The notes beneath the pieces are model-generated. The model was not told the DNA's origin. It was given only the letters and a program-made list of their open reading frames with translations, and did not search any database. Positions 1-5,786 of a stretch of DNA of 6,535 nucleotides are shown here, one piece after another; within the stretch, counting starts at the first letter, position 1, and each line of letters starts with the position of its first letter. The stretch spans positions 1 to 6,535 of the forward strand of contig DXFC01000207.1 of assembly GCA_019114645.1 (NCBI GenBank), given 5' to 3'. This DNA is from Candidatus Halomonas stercoripullorum (GTDB taxonomy: Bacteria; Pseudomonadota; Gammaproteobacteria; Pseudomonadales; Halomonadaceae). The position numbers were made by a program, and so were the translations under genes.

Positions 1-273
1 GCCATCGATCGGGTCGATGACCCACAGTGACTCGGCACTGCGCATCAGCGCCCGGTCTGGGGCCAGCTCCTCACTTAGTCGGGACTCGCCGGGCAGGGCA
101 GCCTCCAGGCGCTCGCTGATCAGGGTGTCGATGGCGACGTCGACATCCGTGACCAGTTCGGTGCCCTGCTTGAATTGGTGACTGAAATCCTGGCGCTGTC
201 TGGCCTCGACGATCCGTTCACCGGCCTCATGAGCAATGGCGACGGCAAGTTCGAGACGCTGTTGTAGGAGCAT
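1..273 (-). CDS. Inositol monophosphatase family phosphatase, 5' part only
   Basis: This is the N-terminal 91 residues of a Mg2+-dependent sugar-phosphate/nucleotide phosphatase of the inositol monophosphatase (SuhB/CysQ/FBPase-like) superfamily; the rest lies beyond the left edge. An N-terminal helix (about 1-27) is followed by ELVTDVDVAID (39-49), matching the family's VTxxD segment. SEEL (67-70) carries the metal-binding Glu, and DPIDG (87-91) carries the two metal-binding Asp residues (D88, D91). Two in-frame ATGs lie at 279 and 273. GAGGA (minus strand 284-280) abuts the first and is 6 nt from the second, so I chose 273. The substrate cannot be decided without the C-terminal half: myo-inositol-1-phosphate and 3'-phosphoadenosine 5'-phosphate are both possible. 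The gene is divergent from the HybE-like gene across 97 bp. Confidence 0.88.
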   Translation of the reverse strand, partial: MLLQQRLELAVAIAHEAGERIVEARQRQDFSHQFKQGTELVTDVDVAIDTLISERLEAALPGESRLSEELAPDRALMRSAESLWVIDPIDG

Positions 274-302
274 GGTCATTCCTCATCGTGGTTCGAGCTG
301 CC

Positions 303-308
303 AGAATA
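303..308 (-). promoter_or_regulatory. Possible extended -10 element for the IMPase-family gene
   Basis: Read on the minus strand, the gap contains TGC followed directly by TATTCT, an extended -10-like hexamer. It would place a transcript start about 20-25 nt before the start codon at 273. No convincing -35 hexamer sits 16-18 bp upstream. This is pattern matching only. I found no comparably good promoter for the rightward HybE-like gene in the same gap. Confidence 0.25.
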
Positions 309-370
309 GCAGTGGTGAGACGCCTTGCCGAATCGCTCGGCGCAAGTTCTTGATCGACCAGGAGAGCGGC

Positions 371-814
371 ATGCTGGCCCCAACCCCTACGCAGTACCAG
401 CGACTCGAAGAGATGGCCCGGATATGGAAGAAGCACCAGGGTGGCGATGCCTTGCGCGGAGCAGCGGGCGCCAATCCGCGGCTTGACGTGGATGCCCTGT
501 GCTTTCAAGTGCACGCTTTGGAGGGTAACGACGCTCCCACTCTACTGGTGGGAGCGCTGATCAGTCCGGTATCGCTGTCGCTGGTGATGGCACCGCTGTT
601 TGGCAGTGATGCCGCGCCGACGGCAGGGGCGCAACAAACGTTCAAGCTGCCTTCCGGCAGCTACCCCTTTATCGCCGAAGTGCTTGAGGAAGGGGTTTGG
701 CTGTGGCGTTGCGAACTACTTGATGACCTGTCCGACGTGGACTCACGGGAAGAGGGCAGCCGCCTGGCACAGCGGTTGATGGACAAGGTGATGACGCCGT
801 CGGATACCGCCTGA
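371..814 (+). CDS. HybE-like protein (hydrogenase-chaperone family), orphan
   Basis: This 147-residue soluble protein has no signal peptide or membrane span, and I assign it tentatively to the [NiFe]-hydrogenase assembly chaperone HybE family (E. coli HybE is about 160 residues). From memory of that family, the supporting blocks are the central LVGALISPVSLSLVMAP (59-75), resembling HybE's GxxITPWxLxLxxxP; LPSGSYPFIAEVLEEG (93-108), resembling LPYGxxxFxVGELDG; and the C-terminal REEGSRLAQRL (126-136), resembling EEGxxLT. The tryptophan usual in the first block is replaced by Val66. In hydrogenase systems the protein escorts the large subunit and helps with export quality control, but no hydrogenase gene is seen here, so the role is open. 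The start at 371 is chosen because AGGAG (360-364) lies 6 nt upstream; the frame stays open farther left, but those starts overlap the divergent phosphatase gene and lack a good ribosome site. Confidence 0.72.
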   Translation: MLAPTPTQYQRLEEMARIWKKHQGGDALRGAAGANPRLDVDALCFQVHALEGNDAPTLLVGALISPVSLSLVMAPLFGSDAAPTAGAQQTFKLPSGSYPFIAEVLEEGVWLWRCELLDDLSDVDSREEGSRLAQRLMDKVMTPSDTA

Positions 815-847
815 ATGGGGCTGGTTCTGGCTCCGCTTCAGGATTAA

Positions 848-870
848 GCTCGAAAACGGCTACGGCGAGC
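848..870. other. Imperfect hairpin in the leader of the hydroxybutyrate dehydrogenase gene
   Basis: GCTCG (848-852) and CGAGC (866-870) form a 5-bp inverted repeat around a 13-nt loop in the 91-bp gap before the dehydrogenase. It is followed by an A-rich stretch (875-895) leading into the Shine-Dalgarno. There is no T-run, so it does not look like a terminator for the upstream gene. It could be an operator half-site pair or chance; no clear -35/-10 pair was found in this gap. Confidence 0.2.
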
Positions 871-905
871 ACACGATAAAAATAGAAACCCAAAAGGATG
901 CATTC

Positions 906-1679
906 ATGCCCCAGGCACTACCCTCTGTTCCCCGCGTCGTTCTGGTAACCGGTACCGCCAGTGGTATCGGTGAGGCGGTTGTTCGGCATTTCTGCGAGCT
1001 TGGCTACCAGGTGTTGGCGGTTGATTTCAATGCGCAGGCTCAAGCCACTGCGGATGCTGCCGGTGCGGCCTTCTTCCAGGCCGACCTCAGTGATGGCGAA
1101 GCGTGCAAGGCGGCAGTGGCGGAAGCCATCAAGCGTTTTGGGCGGGTCGATATTCTGGTGAACAATGCCGGTATTCAGCATGTTTCACCGATCGAGGAGT
1201 TCCCCGAAGAGAAGTGGCGTTTCATTGTCGATCTGATGCTGACAGCTCCCTTCCTGCTGACCCAGGCGGTGTGGCCTTCCATGCGCGAAAACGGCTGGGG
1301 GCGCATCATCAATATCGCCTCGATACATGCGCATGTCGCGTCGCCGGGCAAGGCCGCCTATACCAGTGTCAAGCATGGGCTGATCGGTCTGACCAAAACA
1401 GCGGCGCTGGAGGGGGGCGCTGACGGAATTACCGCCAATGCCATCTGTCCCGCTTACGTGAAAACACCGCTGGTCGAGAACCAGATTGCTGACCAGGCCA
1501 GGCTGCACGGCATGAGCGAGCAGGATGTGATCGAGCAGATCATGCTCAAGAGTGCCGCCGTCAAGCGCCTCATTGATCCCGCCGAGGTGGCCGCCATGGT
1601 GGGATATCTCGCCTCTGACGCCGCCGGCGCGGTGAGTGGCTCGAGCTGGAACATTGACCTGGGCTGGACCGCTCAGTAA
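906..1679 (+). CDS. bdhA: D-3-hydroxybutyrate dehydrogenase (SDR family)
   Basis: This 257-residue classical short-chain dehydrogenase/reductase interconverts (R)-3-hydroxybutyrate and acetoacetate with NAD+/NADH in the cytoplasm, a step in PHB or ketone-body use. The Rossmann motif TGTASGIG is at 15-22, with D40 after beta2 favouring NAD(H). NNAG is at 86-89, the catalytic serine is S139, and YxxxK is Y152/K156. The substrate pocket expected of 3-HBDH is present: Q91 (IQHV), H141, K149, Q193 and W254, each offset by three from the residues I recall for the Pseudomonas fragi enzyme. This supports a specific call rather than a generic SDR. A tryptophan expected near 184 (CPGWV in relatives) is tyrosine here (CPAYV, 181-185). 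AAGGA at 894-898 gives a 7-nt spacing to the ATG. The gene follows the HybE-like gene after 91 bp and converges on the response-regulator gene 27 bp downstream. Confidence 0.93.
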   Translation: MPQALPSVPRVVLVTGTASGIGEAVVRHFCELGYQVLAVDFNAQAQATADAAGAAFFQADLSDGEACKAAVAEAIKRFGRVDILVNNAGIQHVSPIEEFPEEKWRFIVDLMLTAPFLLTQAVWPSMRENGWGRIINIASIHAHVASPGKAAYTSVKHGLIGLTKTAALEGGADGITANAICPAYVKTPLVENQIADQARLHGMSEQDVIEQIMLKSAAVKRLIDPAEVAAMVGYLASDAAGAVSGSSWNIDLGWTAQ

Positions 1680-1706
1680 AGCGGACGGCCCGTCAACGTA
1701 AACGTA

Positions 1707-2246
1707 TCAGCGTCGTACCGGCCGTTTCTGCAGTTTGCGCTGCAGGGTGCGCCGGTGCATTCCCAGGGCACGGGCCGTGGCGGAGATATTGCCGTCGTGT
1801 TCCTGTAGTACCTTCTGGATATGCTCCCAGGCGATACGGTTGATCGAGGGCGGGTTTTCAGCGACTTCGGCCTCCGGGTCACCCTCTTCGCGCTCAAGGG
1901 CGAGGAGGATTTCATCGGCATCGGCCGGCTTGCACAGATAGTTGACGGCTCCCAGCTTGATTGCCTCTACGGCAGTGGCGATGCTGGAGTAACCGGTCAG
2001 CACCACAATCCGGCAGTCGGGCATGATCTCGATCAGTTCGGGCAGCAGCTTGAGGCCCGAGCTGTGCTCCAGCTTGAGATCCAGGGTTGCCAGGTGTGGG
2101 CGGTGTTGGCGGGCCAGGCTCAGAGCCTGTTCGGCATCGTGAGCCACCATCACGTCATAGCCACGCCGTTCCAGAGCGCGTGAGAGCACGTGACAGAATA
2201 TCTCATCGTCATCGATGATCAGCAGGCGGTTGGTATCATCTTGCAT
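1707..2246 (-). CDS. regA: RegA/PrrA/ActR-type response regulator
   Basis: This 179-residue DNA-binding response regulator is the expected partner of the RegB-like kinase encoded just upstream. The receiver domain (about 6-120) has the acidic pocket D12-D14, phosphoacceptor D56 (TLDLKLE), switch residue T84 (VLTGYSS) and K106 (CKPAD). After a proline-containing linker (about 122-135), the C-terminal Fis-type helix-turn-helix (GNISATARALGMHRRTLQRKLQK, described as about 152-174) matches RegA/PrrA/ActR/RoxR proteins in length (about 180) and arrangement. In relatives this regulator controls respiration, carbon and nitrogen fixation or terminal oxidases in response to redox state; its targets here are unknown. 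The gene lies 13 bp after the kinase stop codon, so cotranscription is very likely. Its ribosome site is weak (GAGACGACC before the ATG), suggesting translational coupling to the kinase. Confidence 0.93.
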   Translation of the reverse strand: MQDDTNRLLIIDDDEIFCHVLSRALERRGYDVMVAHDAEQALSLARQHRPHLATLDLKLEHSSGLKLLPELIEIMPDCRIVVLTGYSSIATAVEAIKLGAVNYLCKPADADEILLALEREEGDPEAEVAENPPSINRIAWEHIQKVLQEHDGNISATARALGMHRRTLQRKLQKRPVRR

Positions 2247-2259
2247 GGTCGTCTCGTTA

Positions 2260-3522
2260 TCAGGACTTGCTGTGCGGCAGAACCACTTCAGTGAGTGTTC
2301 CCCCGTCAGGATGATTATACAGACTTACGCCACCGCCGAAGCGATTGATGGTGGCGTGGGTGAGGAAGAGACCGATCCCCAGACCCTTGCTCTTGGTGGA
2401 AACGAAGGTATCGCCCAGTTGATCGGCGATCTCCATGCTGATGCCGGGGCCATGGTCACGAATGTCGATTATCACCTCGCTCTCATTCCAGTCCAGGCTG
2501 ATGAGGATCTCGTCCGGCGCGGCGTCGGCGGCATTGTTGAGCAGGTTGGTGATGGCCTGATCGAGGGTGGTGTCCACCTCAAGCCAGGGGGTCCCCCGCT
2601 GGTTCTTCACTTCCAGGTGGTGACTGACATCGGGCCGTAGTACCAGCCAGCGCTGCACAACGCCGGGCAGCCATTCCCGCGCGTCACGTATTGCCGGCGA
2701 CGCCATGCGGCGCCGGTCCGCGCTGTCTACCAGGTGGCGCAAGTGGGATTTGCACACATCCACCTGGCTGCGCAGCAGGTCGATATCCTTGATCTGGTCA
2801 GGGTTGTCCGCCGCCTCGGCGCGCATTTCATTCAGCAGTACCGCCATGGTCGAAAGGGGCGTACCCAGCTCATGGGCGGTACCGGCGGCCTGGGTGGCCA
2901 CGGCGACGATCTGTTCGTTGCGCAATGCCGCCTCACGGGTGCGGGAGAGCGCCCGGTCCCGGTTGCGCAGCGCATGGGCCATCTTGTAGATGAAAAAAGT
3001 CACCAGCCCGGCGGAGAGGCCAAAGTTGAGCCACATGCCCAGTACATGCAGGTTGACGCCCAGGGCATCGTAATAGTGGGCGAACTGTGGCACCGGGTGG
3101 TAGAACCACAGCAGTAGTGTATAGGCTGCCATGGAAACCGAGGCGATGATCCAGGCGTAGTGCCAGGGTAGCGTGGCGGCGGCGATGGTGACCGGTACCA
3201 GGTAGTAGGAGATAAAAGGGTTGTTACAACCGCCGGTGAGATAGAACAGCAGGGTCAGGCCGATGACGTCCACCAGCAGGTGTAGCAGATACTCCATATC
3301 GCTGACGGCCCACTGGCGGCCCAGGCGCCACCAGGTGAAAAGGTTGACCAGGCCCATGCAAACGATCACCCCGATCACGGCCGCTGCCCGGAGTTCGAAG
3401 CCGAGTATTTCAAGCCCGAAGACCGTCGCCATCAAAAAGCCGGTCCAGGTGATGCCACGCACAATGGTCAGGCGCACCAGGTTGCGGCTGGGGGTCGAGA
3501 GGGGCAAGGGTGTGGCTGGCAT
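2260..3522 (-). CDS. regB: RegB/PrrB/ActS-type redox sensor histidine kinase
   Basis: This 420-residue inner-membrane histidine kinase has about six hydrophobic segments (roughly 23-41, 45-64, 78-95, 104-119, 122-140, 157-178). Between the third and fourth is GGCNNPF (97-103), which fits the GGxxNPF quinone-interaction motif of RegB proteins. The cytoplasmic part has the RegB-style H-box AAGTAHELGTPLST, with phosphorylated H217. C257 in LLRSQVDVC is exactly 40 residues after it, the same spacing as H225 and C265 of Rhodobacter capsulatus RegB, where the cysteine is redox active. The ATPase domain shows the N-box NLLNNAADA (326-334), G1 DHGPG (356-360), the F-box region TFVSTKS, and G2 KGLGIGL (379-385). 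All catalytic elements look intact. It should autophosphorylate and pass phosphate to the downstream RegA-like regulator under the control of quinone-pool or thiol state. GGAG lies 5 nt before the ATG. The gene is divergent from prfC. Confidence 0.94.
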   Translation of the reverse strand: MPATPLPLSTPSRNLVRLTIVRGITWTGFLMATVFGLEILGFELRAAAVIGVIVCMGLVNLFTWWRLGRQWAVSDMEYLLHLLVDVIGLTLLFYLTGGCNNPFISYYLVPVTIAAATLPWHYAWIIASVSMAAYTLLLWFYHPVPQFAHYYDALGVNLHVLGMWLNFGLSAGLVTFFIYKMAHALRNRDRALSRTREAALRNEQIVAVATQAAGTAHELGTPLSTMAVLLNEMRAEAADNPDQIKDIDLLRSQVDVCKSHLRHLVDSADRRRMASPAIRDAREWLPGVVQRWLVLRPDVSHHLEVKNQRGTPWLEVDTTLDQAITNLLNNAADAAPDEILISLDWNESEVIIDIRDHGPGISMEIADQLGDTFVSTKSKGLGIGLFLTHATINRFGGGVSLYNHPDGGTLTEVVLPHSKS

Positions 3523-3549
3523 GGCGGCTCCGGGGATTTGTTTCCAGCC

Positions 3550-3578
3550 ATCATACCGCGTCGTTCGGTAGAGGACAG
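3550..3578 (-). promoter_or_regulatory. Candidate sigma-70 promoter for the regBA operon
   Basis: On the minus strand, TATGAT (3555-3550) matches the -10 consensus at five of six bases. A weak -35 candidate CTGTCC (3578-3573) lies 17 bp upstream. The implied transcript start is about 20 nt before the kinase ATG. The only regBA promoter region is this 110-bp gap, shared with prfC. Confidence 0.4.
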
Positions 3579-3591
3579 GCGCGCATTTCCG

Positions 3592-3597
3592 TAGAAT
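3592..3597 (+). promoter_or_regulatory. Candidate -10 element for prfC
   Basis: TAGAAT followed by GC resembles the -10 region of many gammaproteobacterial housekeeping promoters and would start the transcript near 3604, giving a leader of roughly 28 nt. No good -35 hexamer lies at 16-18 bp upstream. The upstream sequence overlaps the candidate -35 of the divergent regB promoter, so the two may compete. Confidence 0.35.
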
Positions 3598-3613
3598 GCT
3601 GCCTATTCGATTA

Positions 3614-3619
3614 ATGTAA
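3614..3619 (+). other. ATG-TAA start-stop element in the prfC leader
   Basis: An ATG directly followed by TAA lies 13 nt before the prfC start, in a different frame. There is no Shine-Dalgarno-like sequence in front of it. It is a minimal open reading frame by sequence, but whether ribosomes use it is unknown, and it may be chance. Confidence 0.2.
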
Positions 3620-3632
3620 GCGACGAGCCAGA

Positions 3633-5222
3633 ATGACCGACAGCCAAATCGCCCATGAAACCGGGCTGCGTAGAACTTTCGCGATAATTTCGCATCCTGA
3701 TGCCGGGAAAACCACCATCACCGAGAAAATGCTGCTGTTCGGCAATGCGATTCAGCTCGCCGGTTCGGTGAAAAGCAAGCGTGCCGATCGCCATGCCACC
3801 TCGGACTGGATGAAGATGGAGCAGGAGCGGGGGATCTCGGTCACCACCTCGGTGATGCAGTTTCCCTATGGGGGACGCATCGTCAACCTGCTCGATACGC
3901 CGGGTCACGAGGACTTCTCGGAGGATACCTACCGCACCCTGACGGCTGTCGACTCGGCGCTGATGATGATCGACGGGGCCAAGGGCGACGAGGAGCGCAC
4001 CATCAAGCTGATGGAGGTATGTCGCTTGCGTACTACGCCGATTCTGACCTTCATCAACAAGATGGACCGCGATATTCGTGATCCCATCGAGGTGATGGAC
4101 GAGGTTGAGACGGTACTCGACATCCAGTGTGCGCCGATGACCTGGCCCATCGGTATGGGACGTCACTTCAAGGGCGTTTACCACCTCTACAACGATGTGA
4201 TTCATCTCTATACCCAGGGGCAGGGAAACCGCATTCCTGATGACAAGCGCATCGAGGGACTCGACAACCCCGAGGTGGATGCTCTGCTTGGTGCGGATGC
4301 AGCCGAGGAGTTGCGCATGGAGGTGGAGCTGGTGCGTGGCGCTTCCCATGCTTTCGATCTTGATGCCTATCGGCGCGGCGAGCTGACCCCAGTCTACTTC
4401 GGCACCGCCATGGGTAACTTCGGTGTGCGCGAAATGCTGGATGGCTTCGTTGAGTATGCGCCGTCGCCTCAACCCCGGGAGACCAATACCCGGAGTGTGG
4501 AGGCCACCGACCCGCAGTTCACCGGCTTCGTGTTCAAGATCCAGGCCAACATGGACCCCAAGCATCGCGACCGCATCGCTTTCCTGCGGGTCTGCTCGGG
4601 CAAGTACGAAAAGCACATGAAGATGCGCCACGTGCGTATCGGCAAGGACATCAAGATTGCCGATGCCTTGACCTTCCTCGCCTCTGACCGGGCGCATGTC
4701 GAGGAGGCGTGGCCCGGCGACATCATCGGCCTGCATAACCACGGCACCATCCAGATTGGCGATACCTTTACCATGGGCGAGGAGATGCGGTTTGTGGGTA
4801 TCCCTCACTTTGCGCCTGAACTGTTCAAGCGTGTCCAGCTCAAGGATCCGCTCAAGCTCAAGGCCCTGCAGAAGGGGTTGCAGCAGCTCTCCGAGGAGGG
4901 CGCGACCCAGCTGTTCCAGCCGCTGGACAACAACAACCTGATTCTCGGTGCCGTGGGTACGATGCAGTTCGATGTGGTCGCCCATCGACTCAAGGAGGAG
5001 TATAAGGTGGATTGTGTCTATGAGCCGGTCAACGTGCAGACGGCGCGCTGGGTCTATTGTGACGACGCCAGGAAACTGGAGGAGTTTCGGCGCAAGGCGA
5101 GTGCCAACCTGGCGCTTGATGGTGGCGGATACCTGACCTATATCGCCCCCACTCGAGTCAATCTGCAGATGACCCAGGAGCGTTGGCCGGAGATACGCTT
5201 CGCTGCCACGCGAGAGCATTAA
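3633..5222 (+). CDS. prfC: Peptide chain release factor 3
   Basis: RF3 is a cytoplasmic translational GTPase that removes RF1/RF2 from the ribosome after peptide release. The 529 residues equal the E. coli length. The G domain shows the P-loop HPDAGKTT (21-28), the switch-I region RGISVTTS (66-73), DTPGH (88-92) and NKMD (142-145). The later beta-barrel and C-terminal domains (about 290-529) are colinear with the family, and the end WPEIRFAATREH resembles the E. coli C-terminus. RF3 is distinguished from EF-G and EF-Tu by its ISHPDAGKTT and SDWMKMEQERGISV context and its length. The ribosome site is poor: GACGAG gives 5-nt spacing. The gene probably heads an operon with mscL, whose start lies 17 bp beyond the stop, and the tatD-like gene. 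No frameshift or missing residue was seen. Confidence 0.97.
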   Translation: MTDSQIAHETGLRRTFAIISHPDAGKTTITEKMLLFGNAIQLAGSVKSKRADRHATSDWMKMEQERGISVTTSVMQFPYGGRIVNLLDTPGHEDFSEDTYRTLTAVDSALMMIDGAKGDEERTIKLMEVCRLRTTPILTFINKMDRDIRDPIEVMDEVETVLDIQCAPMTWPIGMGRHFKGVYHLYNDVIHLYTQGQGNRIPDDKRIEGLDNPEVDALLGADAAEELRMEVELVRGASHAFDLDAYRRGELTPVYFGTAMGNFGVREMLDGFVEYAPSPQPRETNTRSVEATDPQFTGFVFKIQANMDPKHRDRIAFLRVCSGKYEKHMKMRHVRIGKDIKIADALTFLASDRAHVEEAWPGDIIGLHNHGTIQIGDTFTMGEEMRFVGIPHFAPELFKRVQLKDPLKLKALQKGLQQLSEEGATQLFQPLDNNNLILGAVGTMQFDVVAHRLKEEYKVDCVYEPVNVQTARWVYCDDARKLEEFRRKASANLALDGGGYLTYIAPTRVNLQMTQERWPEIRFAATREH

Positions 5223-5239
5223 CAAGCGAGAACATGCCG

Positions 5240-5758
5240 ATGGCTTCCAAGTTCCTGAAAGAGTTCCGCGAATTTGCCGTTAAAGGCAATGTCATCGATA
5301 TGGCGGTAGGCATCATTGTCGGTGGTGCTTTCACGTTGATCGTCAATAGTCTGGTCAATAACGTCATGAACCCGCTATTGGGTTTGTTGATCGGTGGCGT
5401 GGACTTTTCGAACCTGTTTCTGGTGCTCAAGCAGGGGGATCCGGAAGGGCCCTATACCACCCTGCAGATGGCCCAGGAAGCAGGCGCGGTTACTCTGGAC
5501 TATGGTGTCTTCCTGAACTCGATCATCAGCTTCGTGATTGTCTCTTTCGCGATATTCCTGTTGATCCGCACTATTAACCGTCTGCGGCGCGAAAAGGTGG
5601 TGGAAGAGAGCATTGAGGAGGCGGCGACAGAAAAGCCGTGTCCTTTCTGCCTGATGAGCATTCCGCTCGAAGCGAAGCGCTGCGGTCATTGCACCTCGCA
5701 GTTGCCTGCAGCGCCTGGTCCTGAAATACGCGCTGAGGAGACTCCAGTGACTCCTTGA
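5240..5758 (+). CDS. mscL: Large-conductance mechanosensitive channel with C-terminal zinc-ribbon-like motif
   Basis: MscL forms a homopentameric inner-membrane channel that opens under membrane tension to release solutes on hypo-osmotic shock. The protein is 172 residues if begun at 5240. FLKEFREFAVKGNVIDMAVG (5-24) is the N-terminal helix and start of TM1 (about 15-43). PLLGLLIGGVDF (45-56) follows, then a periplasmic loop, and TM2 is about 91-113, ending in the basic RTINRLRRE. The loop (about 57-88) is some ten residues longer than in E. coli. The usual C-terminal helical-bundle sequence (LLTEIRDLL in E. coli) is absent. In its place is an acidic linker, then CPFC-x10-CGHC (C134, C137, C148, C151), a treble-clef/zinc-ribbon-like four-cysteine set, and a Pro/Glu-rich tail. 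An in-frame ATG at 5234 is also possible (174 aa); I preferred 5240 because GCGAG (5226-5230) is 9 nt away rather than 3. The gene lies close behind prfC. Confidence 0.95.
   Translation: MASKFLKEFREFAVKGNVIDMAVGIIVGGAFTLIVNSLVNNVMNPLLGLLIGGVDFSNLFLVLKQGDPEGPYTTLQMAQEAGAVTLDYGVFLNSIISFVIVSFAIFLLIRTINRLRREKVVEESIEEAATEKPCPFCLMSIPLEAKRCGHCTSQLPAAPGPEIRAEETPVTP
5639..5692 (+). other. Four-cysteine zinc-ribbon-like module in MscL
   Basis: The codons for CPFC and CGHC lie within this segment, separated by ten residues that include SIPLEAKR. From general knowledge, short modules of the form CPxC-x(10)-RCxxC occur at the ends of various membrane proteins and probably bind one Zn2+. Placement on the cytoplasmic C-terminus of a mechanosensitive channel suggests a folded cap replacing the helical bundle. 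Metal binding is inferred from cysteine spacing only. Confidence 0.65.
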
Positions 5759-5786
5759 CGCCCGCCACCACTACCTGAGGTTTACC

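Noticed and set aside
236..370. A longer N-terminus for the HybE-like protein starting at 236
   Set aside because: It would overlap the start of the divergent phosphatase gene, has Cys/Arg/Ser-rich sequence unlike the family, and the start at 371 has a strong ribosome site.
1680..1725. Bidirectional terminator between bdhA and regA (GACG/CGTC at 1684-1694; ACGGCC/GGCCGT at 1685-1725)
   Set aside because: The short stem is only 4 bp, the longer pairing has a loop of about 29 nt and runs into regA coding sequence, and neither has a T-run.
2215..2640. A 141-codon plus-strand open frame across the regB/regA junction
   Set aside because: It is antisense to the conserved ATPase domain of the kinase and the start of the regulator, with no recognisable protein features.
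3603..5225. A 540-codon open frame on the minus strand covering nearly all of prfC
   Set aside because: It lies fully antisense to a clearly real RF3 gene, has a low-complexity His/Leu/Arg/Gly-rich composition with no recognisable domain, and is explained by GC-rich codon bias of the sense gene.
5183..5239. A longer N-terminus for MscL starting at 5183
   Set aside because: It would overlap the prfC end, and the MscL N-terminal helix begins normally just after the ATGs at 5234 and 5240.
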